Counted from the stretch's first letter, positions 47,317 to 56,696 are shown. The stretch is 64,000 nucleotides of DNA from Trichomonas vaginalis G3 (GCF_026262505.1 NC_067206.1:22707896-22771895), one strand, 5' to 3'. The notes: generated from the letters alone by a model not told the origin. Made by a program: numbers and translations.

Positions 47317-48858
47317 ATGTCGAAAGAAACAGCGTCTATGAGAGAAATACAACACAACCGACAACTCATTTTGCAAGCTCTAAATAAGAACACAACAAAC
47401 TTTTCAAACTATTCTAAGATATCTGAGTCATTGAAAGAAGGAAACTTAAAACTGACGATAAACCCAATGACAGACGAGTTTCTATTTCAAGACAATAAGA
47501 ACCATACTGTTTGTATAAATCCAACAAAAGGAACTTTAAACGAGAAACCTATAGATGAACTTCTTTTGAAAGCAGATGTTGACAACAAAGCTGACAAAGA
47601 GTATGTCATTGAAAAAGTTCAAGAAGAACATGACAGAGCAGATGCAACATATGCAACGAAAGAACATACTCATCCTGAACTAGCGGACAAAACATATGTT
47701 GACAATAAAATGTCAAGTGAAGTGACAAGAGCTGAAAACGAATATTCTAAAAAGACTCATATACATACCATTGCAAATATTACAAACTTACAAGAAACCT
47801 TAAACAGGAAAAGTGACGTTGGACATACACATTCTATATCTGAAATAACAGACTTAAACGTTAGCCTTGAAAAGAAAGCTGACAAAACATATGTCAACAG
47901 TGAGTTAGAGGAGAAGGTAGATAGGGGTTGTATGGCTAGTGCGTTAGTGAAGAAGGCAGATAAGGAATATGTGGATGAAAAAGACAATGAAATTAAAGAA
48001 AGGGTTGAATGGTATAATGAACGGACATCGAAGATTTTAGAAGGTAAAGCCAATACAGGGTGGGTTTCAGGATGTTTAGACCTTAAAGCGGATAAGAACC
48101 ATACACATACCATTGCAAATATTACAAACTTACAAGAAACCTTAAACAGGAAAAGTGACGTTGGACATACACACGATTTCTTCGCAACTGTTGGTATAGA
48201 AAATATTGAAGGAACGGTTGAAGGAGCTGGTGGGGATGTATTAGATTGGAAACCTCCTAACTTTCCACAAGGTTTAACATCGGAAGAAGACATAACAACG
48301 ATGAGATACATTAGATGTAGAAATGTCTATGTCATGGAGGATGAAAAAAAAGTTAAATTCACTGCTCAAGATTTATATGATAAAAAAGCTGACAAAACAG
48401 AGCTTCAAACGTTAAAGACAGAAATACTTCAAACACTATATCCTATAGGTTCTATTTACACGTCAATGAACTCTACCAGACCAGAAGTAGTACTTGGTCT
48501 CGGAACTTGGACTCAAATAGTCGACAGGTTTTTGTATTGTGCAAACTCTTCAAAGGAAACAGGTGGAAGTAAAACGATTTCAGGTGAAAACCTACCTGCA
48601 CACAGTCACTACATAGATTTAAGTACATCTCAAGCAGGTTGGTATAAGCATAGATATTGGGATTGGTCAGGAATGATAAAAGGTAAAGGATATGATGTTA
48701 AAGACAACGTTAAGTTTGCTATAGATTGTTACTGGAGTAACACTGAGGGAGGAGGAAACCATACACATCGCGTTTCAGGGTATACGCAAACAACGGGACA
48801 AAGTAAAGACTATATGCCACCTTACATGACAGTTTACGCATGGTATAGAATTGCTTAG
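47317..48858 (+). CDS. Tail-fibre-like protein (513 aa)
   Basis: Looks whole. Homologue of the 428-aa fibre of element 1 with the same front (MSKETASMREIQHNRQLILQ) and the same gp10-type tip (YPIGSIYTSMNSTRPEVVLG to MPPYMTVYAWYR). The shaft has an extra about 100 residues with a second TIANITNLQETLNRKSDVGH unit and a stretch (SELEEKVDRGCMASALVKKA) not present in element 1. In the tip, differences cluster around HYIDLSTSQAGWYKHRYWDW versus HYVSLTTSEAGLHSHRFWDW. Likely a spike or attachment protein with a variable shaft and tip. Confidence 0.82.
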   Translation: MSKETASMREIQHNRQLILQALNKNTTNFSNYSKISESLKEGNLKLTINPMTDEFLFQDNKNHTVCINPTKGTLNEKPIDELLLKADVDNKADKEYVIEKVQEEHDRADATYATKEHTHPELADKTYVDNKMSSEVTRAENEYSKKTHIHTIANITNLQETLNRKSDVGHTHSISEITDLNVSLEKKADKTYVNSELEEKVDRGCMASALVKKADKEYVDEKDNEIKERVEWYNERTSKILEGKANTGWVSGCLDLKADKNHTHTIANITNLQETLNRKSDVGHTHDFFATVGIENIEGTVEGAGGDVLDWKPPNFPQGLTSEEDITTMRYIRCRNVYVMEDEKKVKFTAQDLYDKKADKTELQTLKTEILQTLYPIGSIYTSMNSTRPEVVLGLGTWTQIVDRFLYCANSSKETGGSKTISGENLPAHSHYIDLSTSQAGWYKHRYWDWSGMIKGKGYDVKDNVKFAIDCYWSNTEGGGNHTHRVSGYTQTTGQSKDYMPPYMTVYAWYRIA

Positions 48859-49814
48859 TCGTCATGTTCCACTTCTTTAGCATATTCGTCAGGAGTTGTC
48901 TTATATTTGTTAGGAACTGTCTTTGAAAGTATACCACCTTGAACCTTAACAAGTTTGAAACGAGGTCTGACAATAGTAGTTTTATCTTCTGCTTGCAGTC
49001 TGTACATTTTGCCATGTTTGCCTAAAACTTCATAATATTCTCTTGTATACTTTCTTCTATTTTTACGAACACGAAGGTGAGTACCTGTCGGGTTCCCATT
49101 GTTGTCATAGTCAATAGTATTTTCATATGGGTCGCGTTTAGGTATTTCTATTTTTACTTTGTCACCTTTCTTAAGTTTGAAGCCTGGCATTCTTTCTTGT
49201 TTGTCTCTTTTGACTAAACTATTAAATATATAGTCTTTCTCTAAGTCAGGGTTGTTTTTCATTTCTTCGGGGGAGTGGTTTCCCAAACCTTTTTGTTTAC
49301 GGTTATTGTAAATATTTAAAACTTGTCTCATCTTTGCCATGGAGAAATGTCTATATTTGTCGTCATATGACATTTCATTTGCTTCACCACCTTGTGGTTG
49401 GTTTAAGTCTCTTAAGATTTTTATACAACTGTCAATGACACCAAGAGCAGAATGGTTTTGGTCGACAATGAAATATTGGTTTACATTTTTTGAACGCAGA
49501 TAGTTTTTAATATCGTCTGATTTGAAAGAACTTTCACAGTCAGATGTCAGTTTTGTTGGATGGTATTTGTCAACGAATATTGTCAAAGCAGTTTTCACAT
49601 CTAAAATATTTTTGGACCATAATGGTATGGCTTCACAGTATCTTGTGTTTTGACCGACAAATATTAGCCAGTATGGTGGTCCATCTTCTCTATACCTCGG
49701 AATGTTTTCCAAGATATCCATAAACCAAGCATTTGGTGTTGAACTAAAGATTTTTATCATGAGTGCTTTCTTTGTTGCCTTAGAAACATAGGGGTCCTTG
49801 TTTGGATTCGTCAT
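48855..49814 (-). CDS. int: Maverick integrase (copy 2, 319 aa)
   Basis: Looks whole; same length as the element 1 copy with few differences (for example RYREDGPP for RVRTDGPP). Core blocks AWFMDILENIP, LTSDCESSF and NHSALGVIDSCIKILRDLN are visible, then the basic SH3/chromo-like end. Stop codons of integrase and fibre overlap in CTAG/CTAA fashion at 48855-48858. Confidence 0.92.
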   Translation of the reverse strand: MTNPNKDPYVSKATKKALMIKIFSSTPNAWFMDILENIPRYREDGPPYWLIFVGQNTRYCEAIPLWSKNILDVKTALTIFVDKYHPTKLTSDCESSFKSDDIKNYLRSKNVNQYFIVDQNHSALGVIDSCIKILRDLNQPQGGEANEMSYDDKYRHFSMAKMRQVLNIYNNRKQKGLGNHSPEEMKNNPDLEKDYIFNSLVKRDKQERMPGFKLKKGDKVKIEIPKRDPYENTIDYDNNGNPTGTHLRVRKNRRKYTREYYEVLGKHGKMYRLQAEDKTTIVRPRFKLVKVQGGILSKTVPNKYKTTPDEYAKEVEHDD

Positions 49815-49831
49815 TTTTTACCCTATAAGAA
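49815..49831. promoter_or_regulatory. 17-bp divergent promoter spacer at the integrase (copy 2)
   Basis: TTTTTACCCTATAAGAA separates the integrase start (minus) from the 133-aa gene start (plus). It corresponds to the 16-bp spacer of element 1 (18366-18381). Confidence 0.5.
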
Positions 49832-50233
49832 ATGGGTTTATTTGGCGCATTAGCAGGAGTTGCATCCAGATTTTTACCCGCAGTGGGAACAATAGCCAGA
49901 GGTGTATTTGGAGTTGGAAGGAAGATTTTGAGTACATTAGGTATACTTAAAGAGAAAGCACAACCTATTATACAAACTGTACAGAAAGGTTGGGATGTAG
50001 CACGAGATGCAGCAAATCTTATTCCAAATCCTGAAACAAGAGGAAAAGTTCAAGGATGGATGGACAATGTAGGAAGACAAGCAGGAAACTATTATAACAA
50101 AGCAAATGACTACTATAACCAAGCAGGACACTATATGGACCAAGGTGAAAGATTCTTTAACAGAGGATATAACCATGCACAACAGTGGGTAAACAATAAC
50201 CAACCGCAACCACCTCAAACGTGGGGAATGTAA
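49832..50233 (+). CDS. Amphipathic virion-like protein (133 aa)
   Basis: Looks whole. Gly/Ala-rich amphipathic front (MGLFGALAGVASRFLPAVGT, then IARGVFGVGRKILSTLGILK), a helical middle (AQPIIQTVQKGWDVARDAAN) and a Tyr/Asn/Gln-rich C-terminus with repeating Y-x-N-(K/Q)-A units. The front resembles membrane-active or capsid-lining proteins of adenovirus-like viruses. It may be a minor capsid or core protein; this is inference from composition and its place among virion-type genes. Confidence 0.6.
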   Translation: MGLFGALAGVASRFLPAVGTIARGVFGVGRKILSTLGILKEKAQPIIQTVQKGWDVARDAANLIPNPETRGKVQGWMDNVGRQAGNYYNKANDYYNQAGHYMDQGERFFNRGYNHAQQWVNNNQPQPPQTWGM

Positions 50234-50235
50234 AG

Positions 50236-50427
50236 TTTTTTACTGAGATGAAATGAACAATACAGCATTGAGACAAATGGGTTCAAGATGGATTTGTCGA
50301 CTTCCAGCAGTTACACAACCACGTGTTTGTCAAGTTCTTCCTATACCTCAGGAAGTTTTAGACCGACTTAAAAAACCTAAACAACCAGTTGAAAACAAAC
50401 CAAACTAAAATTTTTTACTGAGATGAA
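50236..50427 (+). promoter_or_regulatory. Paired TTTTTTACTGAGATGAA leaders
   Basis: The same leader (TTTTTTACTGAGATGAA directly before ATG) precedes the 51-aa gene (about 50236-50252) and the 194-aa gene (about 50411-50427). Both genes of element 1 also have it. It probably serves as a core promoter or initiator shared by these two genes. Confidence 0.55.
50253..50408 (+). CDS. 51-aa small protein (copy 2)
   Basis: Conserved counterpart of 17797-17949 (MNNTALRQMGSRWICRLPAV, tail LDRLKKPKQPVENKPN). Preceded by GTTTTTTACTGAGATGAA. Looks whole. Confidence 0.62.
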   Translation: MNNTALRQMGSRWICRLPAVTQPRVCQVLPIPQEVLDRLKKPKQPVENKPN

Positions 50428-51011
50428 ATGACCGAAGAAGTTGAAACGGTAGATTTGACACCACAAACAAAAAGTTCAGAACCATTGTCAAAACCTGTCA
50501 AAGAACTTACAGATGAAGAGAAAAATTCAATAATAGAAAGTGCCAGGTCTGGAAATACAAACCCTAACTACAAAGTCACTTTTCATAGAAATGGAACGGC
50601 TAGTATCTCAAAAAAGAAACAGACTCTCACAAATAAAATATTGAAGTCTGAAGGAGCTTTCGAGACAACAGATGGAAAAGTTTACTTCACTGACCAACAG
50701 TTCATTATAGAACATCTCATTGACTTAGAGTCGAAATATTCTAAACTTTACAACAAACACAAAAAGTTGAAAGGAAAACAAAAACAAATGGCATATGATA
50801 TTTATGAAGATGTTGACGACACAACTGTTCCTGCAAGTGAGTAAAGTCAGAGGAACCGAAAAGTGACGAAAAACCGATAGAAGAAGAAAAACCAAAAACT
50901 GAAGATAAACCAAAAACCAAAGTTTAGTTTCCAAACTAAACCAAGTCAACCTTCATTAGCTGGTATGGGTTGGCGTCAAAGACTTATGGCAGCAGGCGGT
51001 TATGTAAAGTA
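50428..51011 (+). pseudogene. Unknown 194-aa protein (copy 2), remnant
   Basis: Counterpart of the whole gene at 17193-17777; the first about 137 residues are nearly identical and the end GMGWRQRL is recognisable. The copy is broken. Function unknown. Confidence 0.55.
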
Positions 51012-51042
51012 AAGAAAAAAAATTTTTTTATTTTTATAAAAA

Positions 51043-53175
51043 TGCCCCCATATAGAATGGATAGAAAGTCTGCTAGAATAAAAGCAGAGTTACAAAGATA
51101 TGGTTGGAGAGTTTCGAAGAATTTTAAATATAGGAAGGGAAGACCCATAAAAGTCTATGACAAATTGTCTGGTCTTCGCTACGAAATGGATTTGGAAACA
51201 GCACGTGCCAATTATCCAAACAGACTAGAGAGGTTAGAAGAAGAACGTCTTATGGACATGCCTTTCGATGTTAGTGAACCTCAAGTTGAAGGACACGACG
51301 GCTTTGCCAGATTCTACTGGAAACATGACGAACAATTGCATCCTTTGAGAAGGAAAAAAGGAAGGTGAAGACATGCTCCCATGGAAAGAACAAGATATGC
51401 ATATGAAAAGTACGTGAAGTTAGAAGTCAAATTACATCTGGTCGAACCTTTACAGTAAACTTTGACGAAGGAAAGAACAAAGAAGGCTTCATGGGAGTAC
51501 TTGCTGCATTCAAGACGGAAATAAGAAAGGATACAATCTCAGATACCGTAACAGATTTGGATGGTCACATTTACTATGCACATGGCAATGTCACAACAGC
51601 CAACTTCTTGACGCTTTCAAGACTACAAAGAGAGAACAAATGGTTGACTCCGACTCAGACATTTTGAATGCAATTGAAGGAATTGCAAGTGTCAAGTTCG
51701 AATGGTACCAACCTAACCCTCAAGCAGTCAGACAACATGCTGGATACTTCCCGTTCATAAATAAGTCTGACATTGACTTGACAAGGTATGGAATTTACAA
51801 TTCAATTGAAACAATTGTCAATGAACCTTGTATTCTTACATGTCTCAGGAACTCTGGTCTTGTTACAGATGAGAAGATGAAGTATCTTGAGTCATGTGTG
51901 AAGACAAGGTACATTCTCAGAGGTCAATTGGCAAAAATTGCACCGTTGGCAAATGTCAATATCCGAGTCAACATACCTACAGCTAAAGGTTCTTCACATG
52001 ACGACTATGTTGTTGACAAAGACTTACCATGGTTGAAGATTGTAATTGTCCACAACCACTTCATGTTGAACGAAAGTCTTACAAACCCATTGTTCGGAAA
52101 AGGCAAGTGCAACATTGTCAGAGCTGTAAACATTCTTTTCGAGAAAGGTTTGTTGGAACCAATTCCAGATGACAAGCTGACAGAAACTTTTGTACCAAAA
52201 GACGAAACAAACTTTTCACTGTTAGCAAGACCAAAAGTTGTTCCAGACAAAGTTCTAGTACAAAAGAAGTACACAATTCACAAGGAGTTGGATTGTTCGG
52301 ATACCAACCTGAACCAGAAGAACTTCCAATGAGGTTGCAAGAACTTCAAGATGCTATAAACAAACTTCCATTGAGACATCCAATTGACGTCAAATTGTAT
52401 TGGAGAGCATCTGAGTTAGGTCAGAAGGTTTTATATGAAACAGGTTGCTTCGACGATGTTTATGAGATAACAGGAGAAGTTTCTCAGAAGATAAGAGACT
52501 CACTTGAATTTCCACAAACTGGACCAATTGGATGCGATAAGTTCGACTCATGAAAAAATACTATGTCGACCTTAACGCTGCGTACATGAGGTTCGTCCAA
52601 TATATCCCGACTGGAATTCCAAACGAAGATGGTGAGTTCCAGGAAGGAACTATACAGTTGGAAAAGTCATACAACAACTGTATGATATTAGGAAAGCTTC
52701 AAACCCCAAACTTGCAATGACACTCAAATTGCTTATGAATTCGACATGGGGATATTCCATTAAGAAACCTCAAGAGATGAAGAGTAAACATTATGAGAAG
52801 GTCGACAACTTTGTTGAAAGGTTTTCTCCTTTTGTTTTGAAGTACGAATTCACTCAAGGTCAAAGTGGCTTAGTAACCACATTAAAACCTATTGTCGAAC
52901 ATTGGTCTTACCCTCAGTTCGCAAAGGCAGTCCTTGACAACTACAACAAATTCTTCTCCGAAGTCAAATCCAAAGTGAAGGTTTACTATGAGAACATTGA
53001 CGCACTCATGACGAACGAAGAAGGGTACAACAAACTCATTGAAATGGGCATGGTCGGTGAAAAGATGGGTCAATTCAAATTGGACAAAATTTTCACCGAA
53101 GTTCATGTCCTCTCCAAGCGTAAGTACTGGGGCATACTTGAAGACGGCACAGAAATAAAACATTGCATGAAATAA
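51043..53175 (+). pseudogene. Second B-family DNA-polymerase-like gene with OTU-like front, remnant
   Basis: Long gene whose front matches 16443-17162 of element 1. It goes on with a segment (NEPCILTCLRNSGLVTDEKM ... IVIVHNHFMLNESL) whose Cys- and His-containing blocks resemble the OTU-like domain found before the polymerase in some viral polymerases. Then come divergent palm blocks: YVDLNAAYMRF (motif A-like), LKLLMNSTWGYSI (motif B) and a motif C-like region (VYYENIDALM), with a thumb-like end (GQFKLDKIFTEVHVLSKRKYWG). It is different from the polymerase at 1-1419 of element 1. Activity is uncertain. The copy is broken. Confidence 0.65.
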
Positions 53176-53364
53176 AAAATTTTTATATTCCTTCCTAGCT
53201 AATTTCCGTTTAATTTCATGGTCGCCCTCGGAGTCTTTGAATCGGACAGGTCGAGTTACACCATTCTTGGTCTCAAACTCATATATAACCTGTTTGTCTG
53301 TATTTTCGTCGACTATGGCACGAGACACGAACATTGACCAAACGGACAAAAAGTGTCATTTCAG

Positions 53365-53628
53365 ATGGTCACGCAGCCAATCGCATTCGAGCACTTCGAA
53401 GAAGCCTTACGTTCCAAGGGAGAGGGTGTCTGGTGCAAGGCAGAGGTCATGAAACTCTACGAGCAGTACATCCTCAATGCCTGGGAGGACAAATCGTCCT
53501 TGGATTGGCAAATCTACCAACTCCTCTGGGACGACCTCCTACGCAACTGGGAGAACGAAAGAGTCCAATTCAAAGGTCGGGAACTAATTTTGCAAATTGA
53601 CCTTAATTTCACATACTTATCCAAATAA
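53365..53628 (+). CDS. Unknown 87-aa protein of the GC-richer module
   Basis: Helical protein (IAFEHFEEALRSKGEGVWCK, then LYEQYILNAWEDKSSLDWQI and WDDLLRNWENERVQF) with many Trp and Glu residues. Start at the ATG at 53365 (MVTQPIAFEH). Codon use is visibly more GC-rich than in the flanking genes, as in the whole block up to about 57 kb. Function unknown. Confidence 0.5.
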   Translation: MVTQPIAFEHFEEALRSKGEGVWCKAEVMKLYEQYILNAWEDKSSLDWQIYQLLWDDLLRNWENERVQFKGRELILQIDLNFTYLSK

Positions 53629-53677
53629 ACACCTAAATTTACTTGGGGTTTCCCCCTAAAATAAAATTTTTTTACTC

Positions 53678-54382
53678 TTAGAACCACTCGAGGTTCTCCT
53701 TACGGTTGTTGAGCTTGTCACCGTCAATGTGTCTGACCTTCGTCTTCTTGCCTGGATTTGGAACCCATTGAATTGCGACAAGCTTGCCCATGGAAATTGA
53801 ACCGCGATTCCGAAGGTTAAGGTTCAAGTGTCCCAAGTTGTTGAGGACTGGGGTAAGAACCTTGCCGGTCTCCCTGTTGCGGATTTGGTATGGGTAGGGT
53901 TGGGAAATTTCGTAAGTGTCATCGGCAACAAGGGTTGCCCAAACTTCCTCTTCTTCGTGTTTCTCTTCTTCCTCTTCTTCCTCTTCCTCTTCTTCGTGTT
54001 TCTCTTCTTCCTCGACAATTCCTTCTTCAATTCTGTGTTCACGAATTACGGTGTTGCATGTTCTGTCCTTTCCGAGTACCTTCCAGATGGCGTCTATCTC
54101 TTCGAAGAAACGGTAGATGAGTCTGGCAAGGTCTCGGTTCTCTCTCGCGTAAATGCGCAAGGTTTCCGTCAAATCATTCAGGCATTTCTCATTGGAAGCT
54201 TGGTTCATGAGGACATCGGCTTTGAGCTTGGTCATCTCTTCCATAAGACTACTTTGGAGAGTCTTAACGGTGTTTGTCAGATGAGCTTTCAAATTCAAAA
54301 TTTGAATTTGAACTGGGCGCTTGTCTGGCAACATTGAAAGGACATCTGCCATTGTGTTCGGCTTCGGTGCTTGTTCGGACAT
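53678..54382 (-). CDS. Coiled-coil protein with C-terminal HNH-like nuclease domain (234 aa)
   Basis: Looks whole. The front is helical (SSLMEEMTKLKADVLMNQAS), the middle has a long Glu/His-Glu stretch (residues about 125-150), and the end is an HNH_3-like domain: YPYQIRNRETGKVLTPVLNN (NUMOD4-like strand), then VAIQWVPNPGKKTKVRHIDG and DKLNNRKENLEWF with the H-x-D-G-D and N-x-R-x-E-N-L signature. It ends directly after the ENLEW block. It could be a homing-type endonuclease fused to a coiled coil, or a virion protein that recruited the fold. It is not closely similar to the HNH gene of element 1. Confidence 0.65.
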   Translation of the reverse strand: MSEQAPKPNTMADVLSMLPDKRPVQIQILNLKAHLTNTVKTLQSSLMEEMTKLKADVLMNQASNEKCLNDLTETLRIYARENRDLARLIYRFFEEIDAIWKVLGKDRTCNTVIREHRIEEGIVEEEEKHEEEEEEEEEEEKHEEEEVWATLVADDTYEISQPYPYQIRNRETGKVLTPVLNNLGHLNLNLRNRGSISMGKLVAIQWVPNPGKKTKVRHIDGDKLNNRKENLEWF

Positions 54383-54414
54383 CGAAAAAATGAAGTGGTT
54401 TGAGAATGACGGTT

Positions 54415-54999
54415 TTACTTCAAAAAGCTTGTTATGACAGTTATGTCATACAACAAGTTTAAAATAATATCTTGTTCTTCTTCTGAACGTTTGTTGTCTC
54501 TTCCGATAAAAGTTTCGAACATGAGAACCAAAAAACGTTTTTTGAGATTGCGGAAGAGTTCAGGCAAACGTTCATATTCTGGATATGTTGGGAGCAGTTC
54601 AAAACATCTGAGCTGACTTTCGGACAAAATTGGGACAATGTCAGAAAATTCATCTTTGGTCGGACTGCTTGAAGGTAAGTCCCTTACATGTAAGTAGCTC
54701 TGGTAAAGTCTTCTCATTTCTGCTAACTTTTGGAGTATAGCTTCGTAGTTTAGAAGTTTTAATTTTAATTGTCTTATTCCACTCTTTACTTCTAAACGGT
54801 AACTATCCATGAGGTCAAGAGTAGCTTTGGTAGCTTTAAGTGGAGCTATCTGTTCCTTGACTTGTGCAATTTTGGTTGCAATTGTGGTTTGAGCTCCTTC
54901 AAGTTCGCCGTCTATGTCGTTCTCAACGTCTTCAAGCATGGCTTGAAACTCTTCATCGGTCCATTGAGATTGGTGTGGAACGAATTTAACTTGCTTCAT
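54415..54999 (-). CDS. Coiled-coil protein, unknown (194 aa)
   Basis: Acidic front (QWTDEEFQAMLEDVENDIDG) followed by a long coiled coil (TKIAQVKEQIAPLKATKATL, LRQLK-type heptads) and a helical end (RLPELFRNLKKRFLVLMFET). No family recognised. It lies in a run of minus-strand genes with close spacing and A-run leaders (ATTCAAAAAATG), probably one transcription unit or a set of short ones. Confidence 0.55.
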   Translation of the reverse strand: MKQVKFVPHQSQWTDEEFQAMLEDVENDIDGELEGAQTTIATKIAQVKEQIAPLKATKATLDLMDSYRLEVKSGIRQLKLKLLNYEAILQKLAEMRRLYQSYLHVRDLPSSSPTKDEFSDIVPILSESQLRCFELLPTYPEYERLPELFRNLKKRFLVLMFETFIGRDNKRSEEEQDIILNLLYDITVITSFLK

Positions 55000-55021
55000 T
55001 CAAAAAATGAAAAAAATGTTT

Positions 55022-55318
55022 TTACTCTAAACGTGCCATGTATATGGCTATAAGAAACTTACCAGAAGGCTTCTTCTTCACATGAGTCTTTGGCAACTTG
55101 AGTGTTGGTGTTGGAGTTCTTGGGGGAGGTGGCTCTGAAATTTCAAATCTCTCTCGAGCGCAACAACAGATGTCAGAATAACATTCCCCACTGTCCTTCT
55201 TGCCACCATAAACTGTGTATTGACCAAACTTGCATTTACAGGAAGACCGGTCAATACAAGGTTCACAGTTGAAATAGTTGTACACAAACCTGTTGAGTAC
55301 GAGTGTGAGTAAAAACAT
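55022..55318 (-). CDS. Small Cys-rich membrane or secreted protein (98 aa)
   Basis: N-terminal hydrophobic segment (MFLLTLVLNRFVYNYF), then a Cys-rich part with eight Cys (CEPCIDRSSCKCKFGQ, then GECYSDICCCARERFE) and a Pro-rich basic tail (PPPPRTPTPTLKLPKTHVKK). The Cys spacing might form disulfides or bind metal. It could be a virion or cell-surface peptide; no family recognised. Confidence 0.5.
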   Translation of the reverse strand: MFLLTLVLNRFVYNYFNCEPCIDRSSCKCKFGQYTVYGGKKDSGECYSDICCCARERFEISEPPPPRTPTPTLKLPKTHVKKKPSGKFLIAIYMARLE

Positions 55319-55345
55319 AAAAAAAGTGAAGTGAAAGTGAGATGT

Positions 55346-55711
55346 TTACTGAACTGGTTGGATGTCGCCTTCACAGGTTATGTAGAACGGCTGACCCGAG
55401 AAGTGAAGGAGACCCTTGAGAATTTGGCTCATTCTTGGGAAAGGGTTCTCTCTGTTTGGAAGTTGTATCCAAGGACGCTTGGCAAAGAACTTGAGAAGAG
55501 CTTCTTTCTTTGCTTGCTTTATGTCGTCGTAGGCTGTCCCGTCTGGTATTTGAATTGGAATTCCAGTCGAAGTCTCGAGATTCAAGGCAGCCCTTCCCGT
55601 TATCCAACAGTTAACAAGCTTGCCTTTTACATTCTGCCTGAGGAAGTCTTTAACAAGCTCGTTAATTTCAATTAGGTAAATTGCCTCGTCGGTAGGTTCG
55701 ACCTCGACCAT
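55346..55711 (-). CDS. Unknown alpha/beta protein (121 aa)
   Basis: A compact protein with front VEPTDEAIYLIEINELVKDF and the middle KLVNCWITGRAALNLETSTG, no known motif. Its start codon directly abuts the 21-bp tandem array at 55712-56050, which thus lies between two divergent genes. Confidence 0.5.
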   Translation of the reverse strand: MVEVEPTDEAIYLIEINELVKDFLRQNVKGKLVNCWITGRAALNLETSTGIPIQIPDGTAYDDIKQAKKEALLKFFAKRPWIQLPNRENPFPRMSQILKGLLHFSGQPFYITCEGDIQPVQ

Positions 55712-56050
55712 TGCTACTGTCAGTAAAAGTACTGCTACTGTCAGAAAAAGTACTGCTACTGTCAGAAAAAGTACTGCTACTGTCAGTAAAAGTACTGCTA
55801 CTGTCAGAAAAAGTACTGCTACTGACAGTAAAAGTACTGCTAGGAGCAGAAAAAAGGAAAATTTGAGAGGGTTTTCGACGATAAAGTACTGCTACTGTCA
55901 GTAAAAGTACTGCTACTGTCAGTAAAAGTACTGCTACTGTCAGAAAAAGTACTGCTACTGTCAGTAAAAGTACTGCTACTGTCAGAAAAAGTACTGCTAC
56001 TGTCAGTAAAAGTACTGCTACTGACAGTAGCAGTACTGCTAGTAGCAGAG
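55712..56050. repeat. 21-bp tandem repeat between divergent genes
   Basis: About 14 copies of GTACTGCTACTGTCAGTAAAA or with GAAAA, exact 21-bp steps (for example TACT at 55751, 55772, 55793), interrupted at about 55845-55884. Ends in a 12-bp-arm palindrome (56011-56037, AGTACTGCTACT, GAC, complement). It may be an iteron-like control region. Confidence 0.85.
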
Positions 56051-56089
56051 ATTTTTATCGTTGTGGTCCGACGGTTAAGCCACAAACGA

Positions 56090-56668
56090 ATGTCCGACAT
56101 CCCACCAACCGAGTCCATTCCCAAACCAGAAGAACCGAAAGCTGCAGAACCACAACAGTCTCCTCAGCAACCTCAGTTCCAGCAAGTACCTCCGATTTAC
56201 TACCAATTTCCACCTCAAGGTTACTACCCACTACAAGGCTTCCCGAACTACCCTCCTCAGCCTATGCCTTACTTCCCCAACCCTTGGATGTTCCAGCAAG
56301 CTCCACCCCAGCAATTCCAATCTCAGTCCAAGAGAGACCAAGAGTTCGAAGAAGGTCTGAACCGCTTACGCAAAGATTATGCCACAGCCCCTATGGAAGA
56401 CGACAGGCTTTCAGTCTCTTCCCTCAAATCGACCGATTCGACTCGTACCACAGATTCGGTTCGTGACCGTGAAGACTACCTCAAGCAGTCTGAGAGACTC
56501 TTCATCCTACAATCATTTACAACTGGAGCTCTCAAGAACATGCGCAATTACGAAGGTCAGACACCAGCTGGAGACCGCAAAACAGACGTACTCGCAAGAG
56601 CAGTCCAACTGGTCAAGACAAAGACTGAGATAGTCGACTTCATTCTTGCAGCTTGCCCATACAAGTAA
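56090..56668 (+). CDS. Pro/Gln/Tyr-rich protein (192 aa)
   Basis: The front half is disordered and rich in Pro, Gln and Tyr (QQVPPIYYQFPPQGYYPLQG). The second half is helical and charged (RDQEFEEGLNRLRKDYATAP, then Ser/Thr-rich SLKSTDSTRTTDSV, then KQSERLFILQSFTTGALKNM). Start at MSDIPPTE; a Met 27 nt upstream is inside the boundary segment shared with element 1 and less likely. Function unknown; low-complexity fronts of this type occur in RNA-binding or virion proteins. Confidence 0.55.
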   Translation: MSDIPPTESIPKPEEPKAAEPQQSPQQPQFQQVPPIYYQFPPQGYYPLQGFPNYPPQPMPYFPNPWMFQQAPPQQFQSQSKRDQEFEEGLNRLRKDYATAPMEDDRLSVSSLKSTDSTRTTDSVRDREDYLKQSERLFILQSFTTGALKNMRNYEGQTPAGDRKTDVLARAVQLVKTKTEIVDFILAACPYK

Positions 56669-56696
56669 AAAAATAAACAATTACGAGTTAAACTTT

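Noticed and set aside
53170-53334. Minus-strand frame starting MFVSRAIVDENTDKQ
   Set aside because: Codon pattern is plausible but the frame continues antisense through the polymerase-like gene without a stop at a sensible place; too uncertain to list as a gene.
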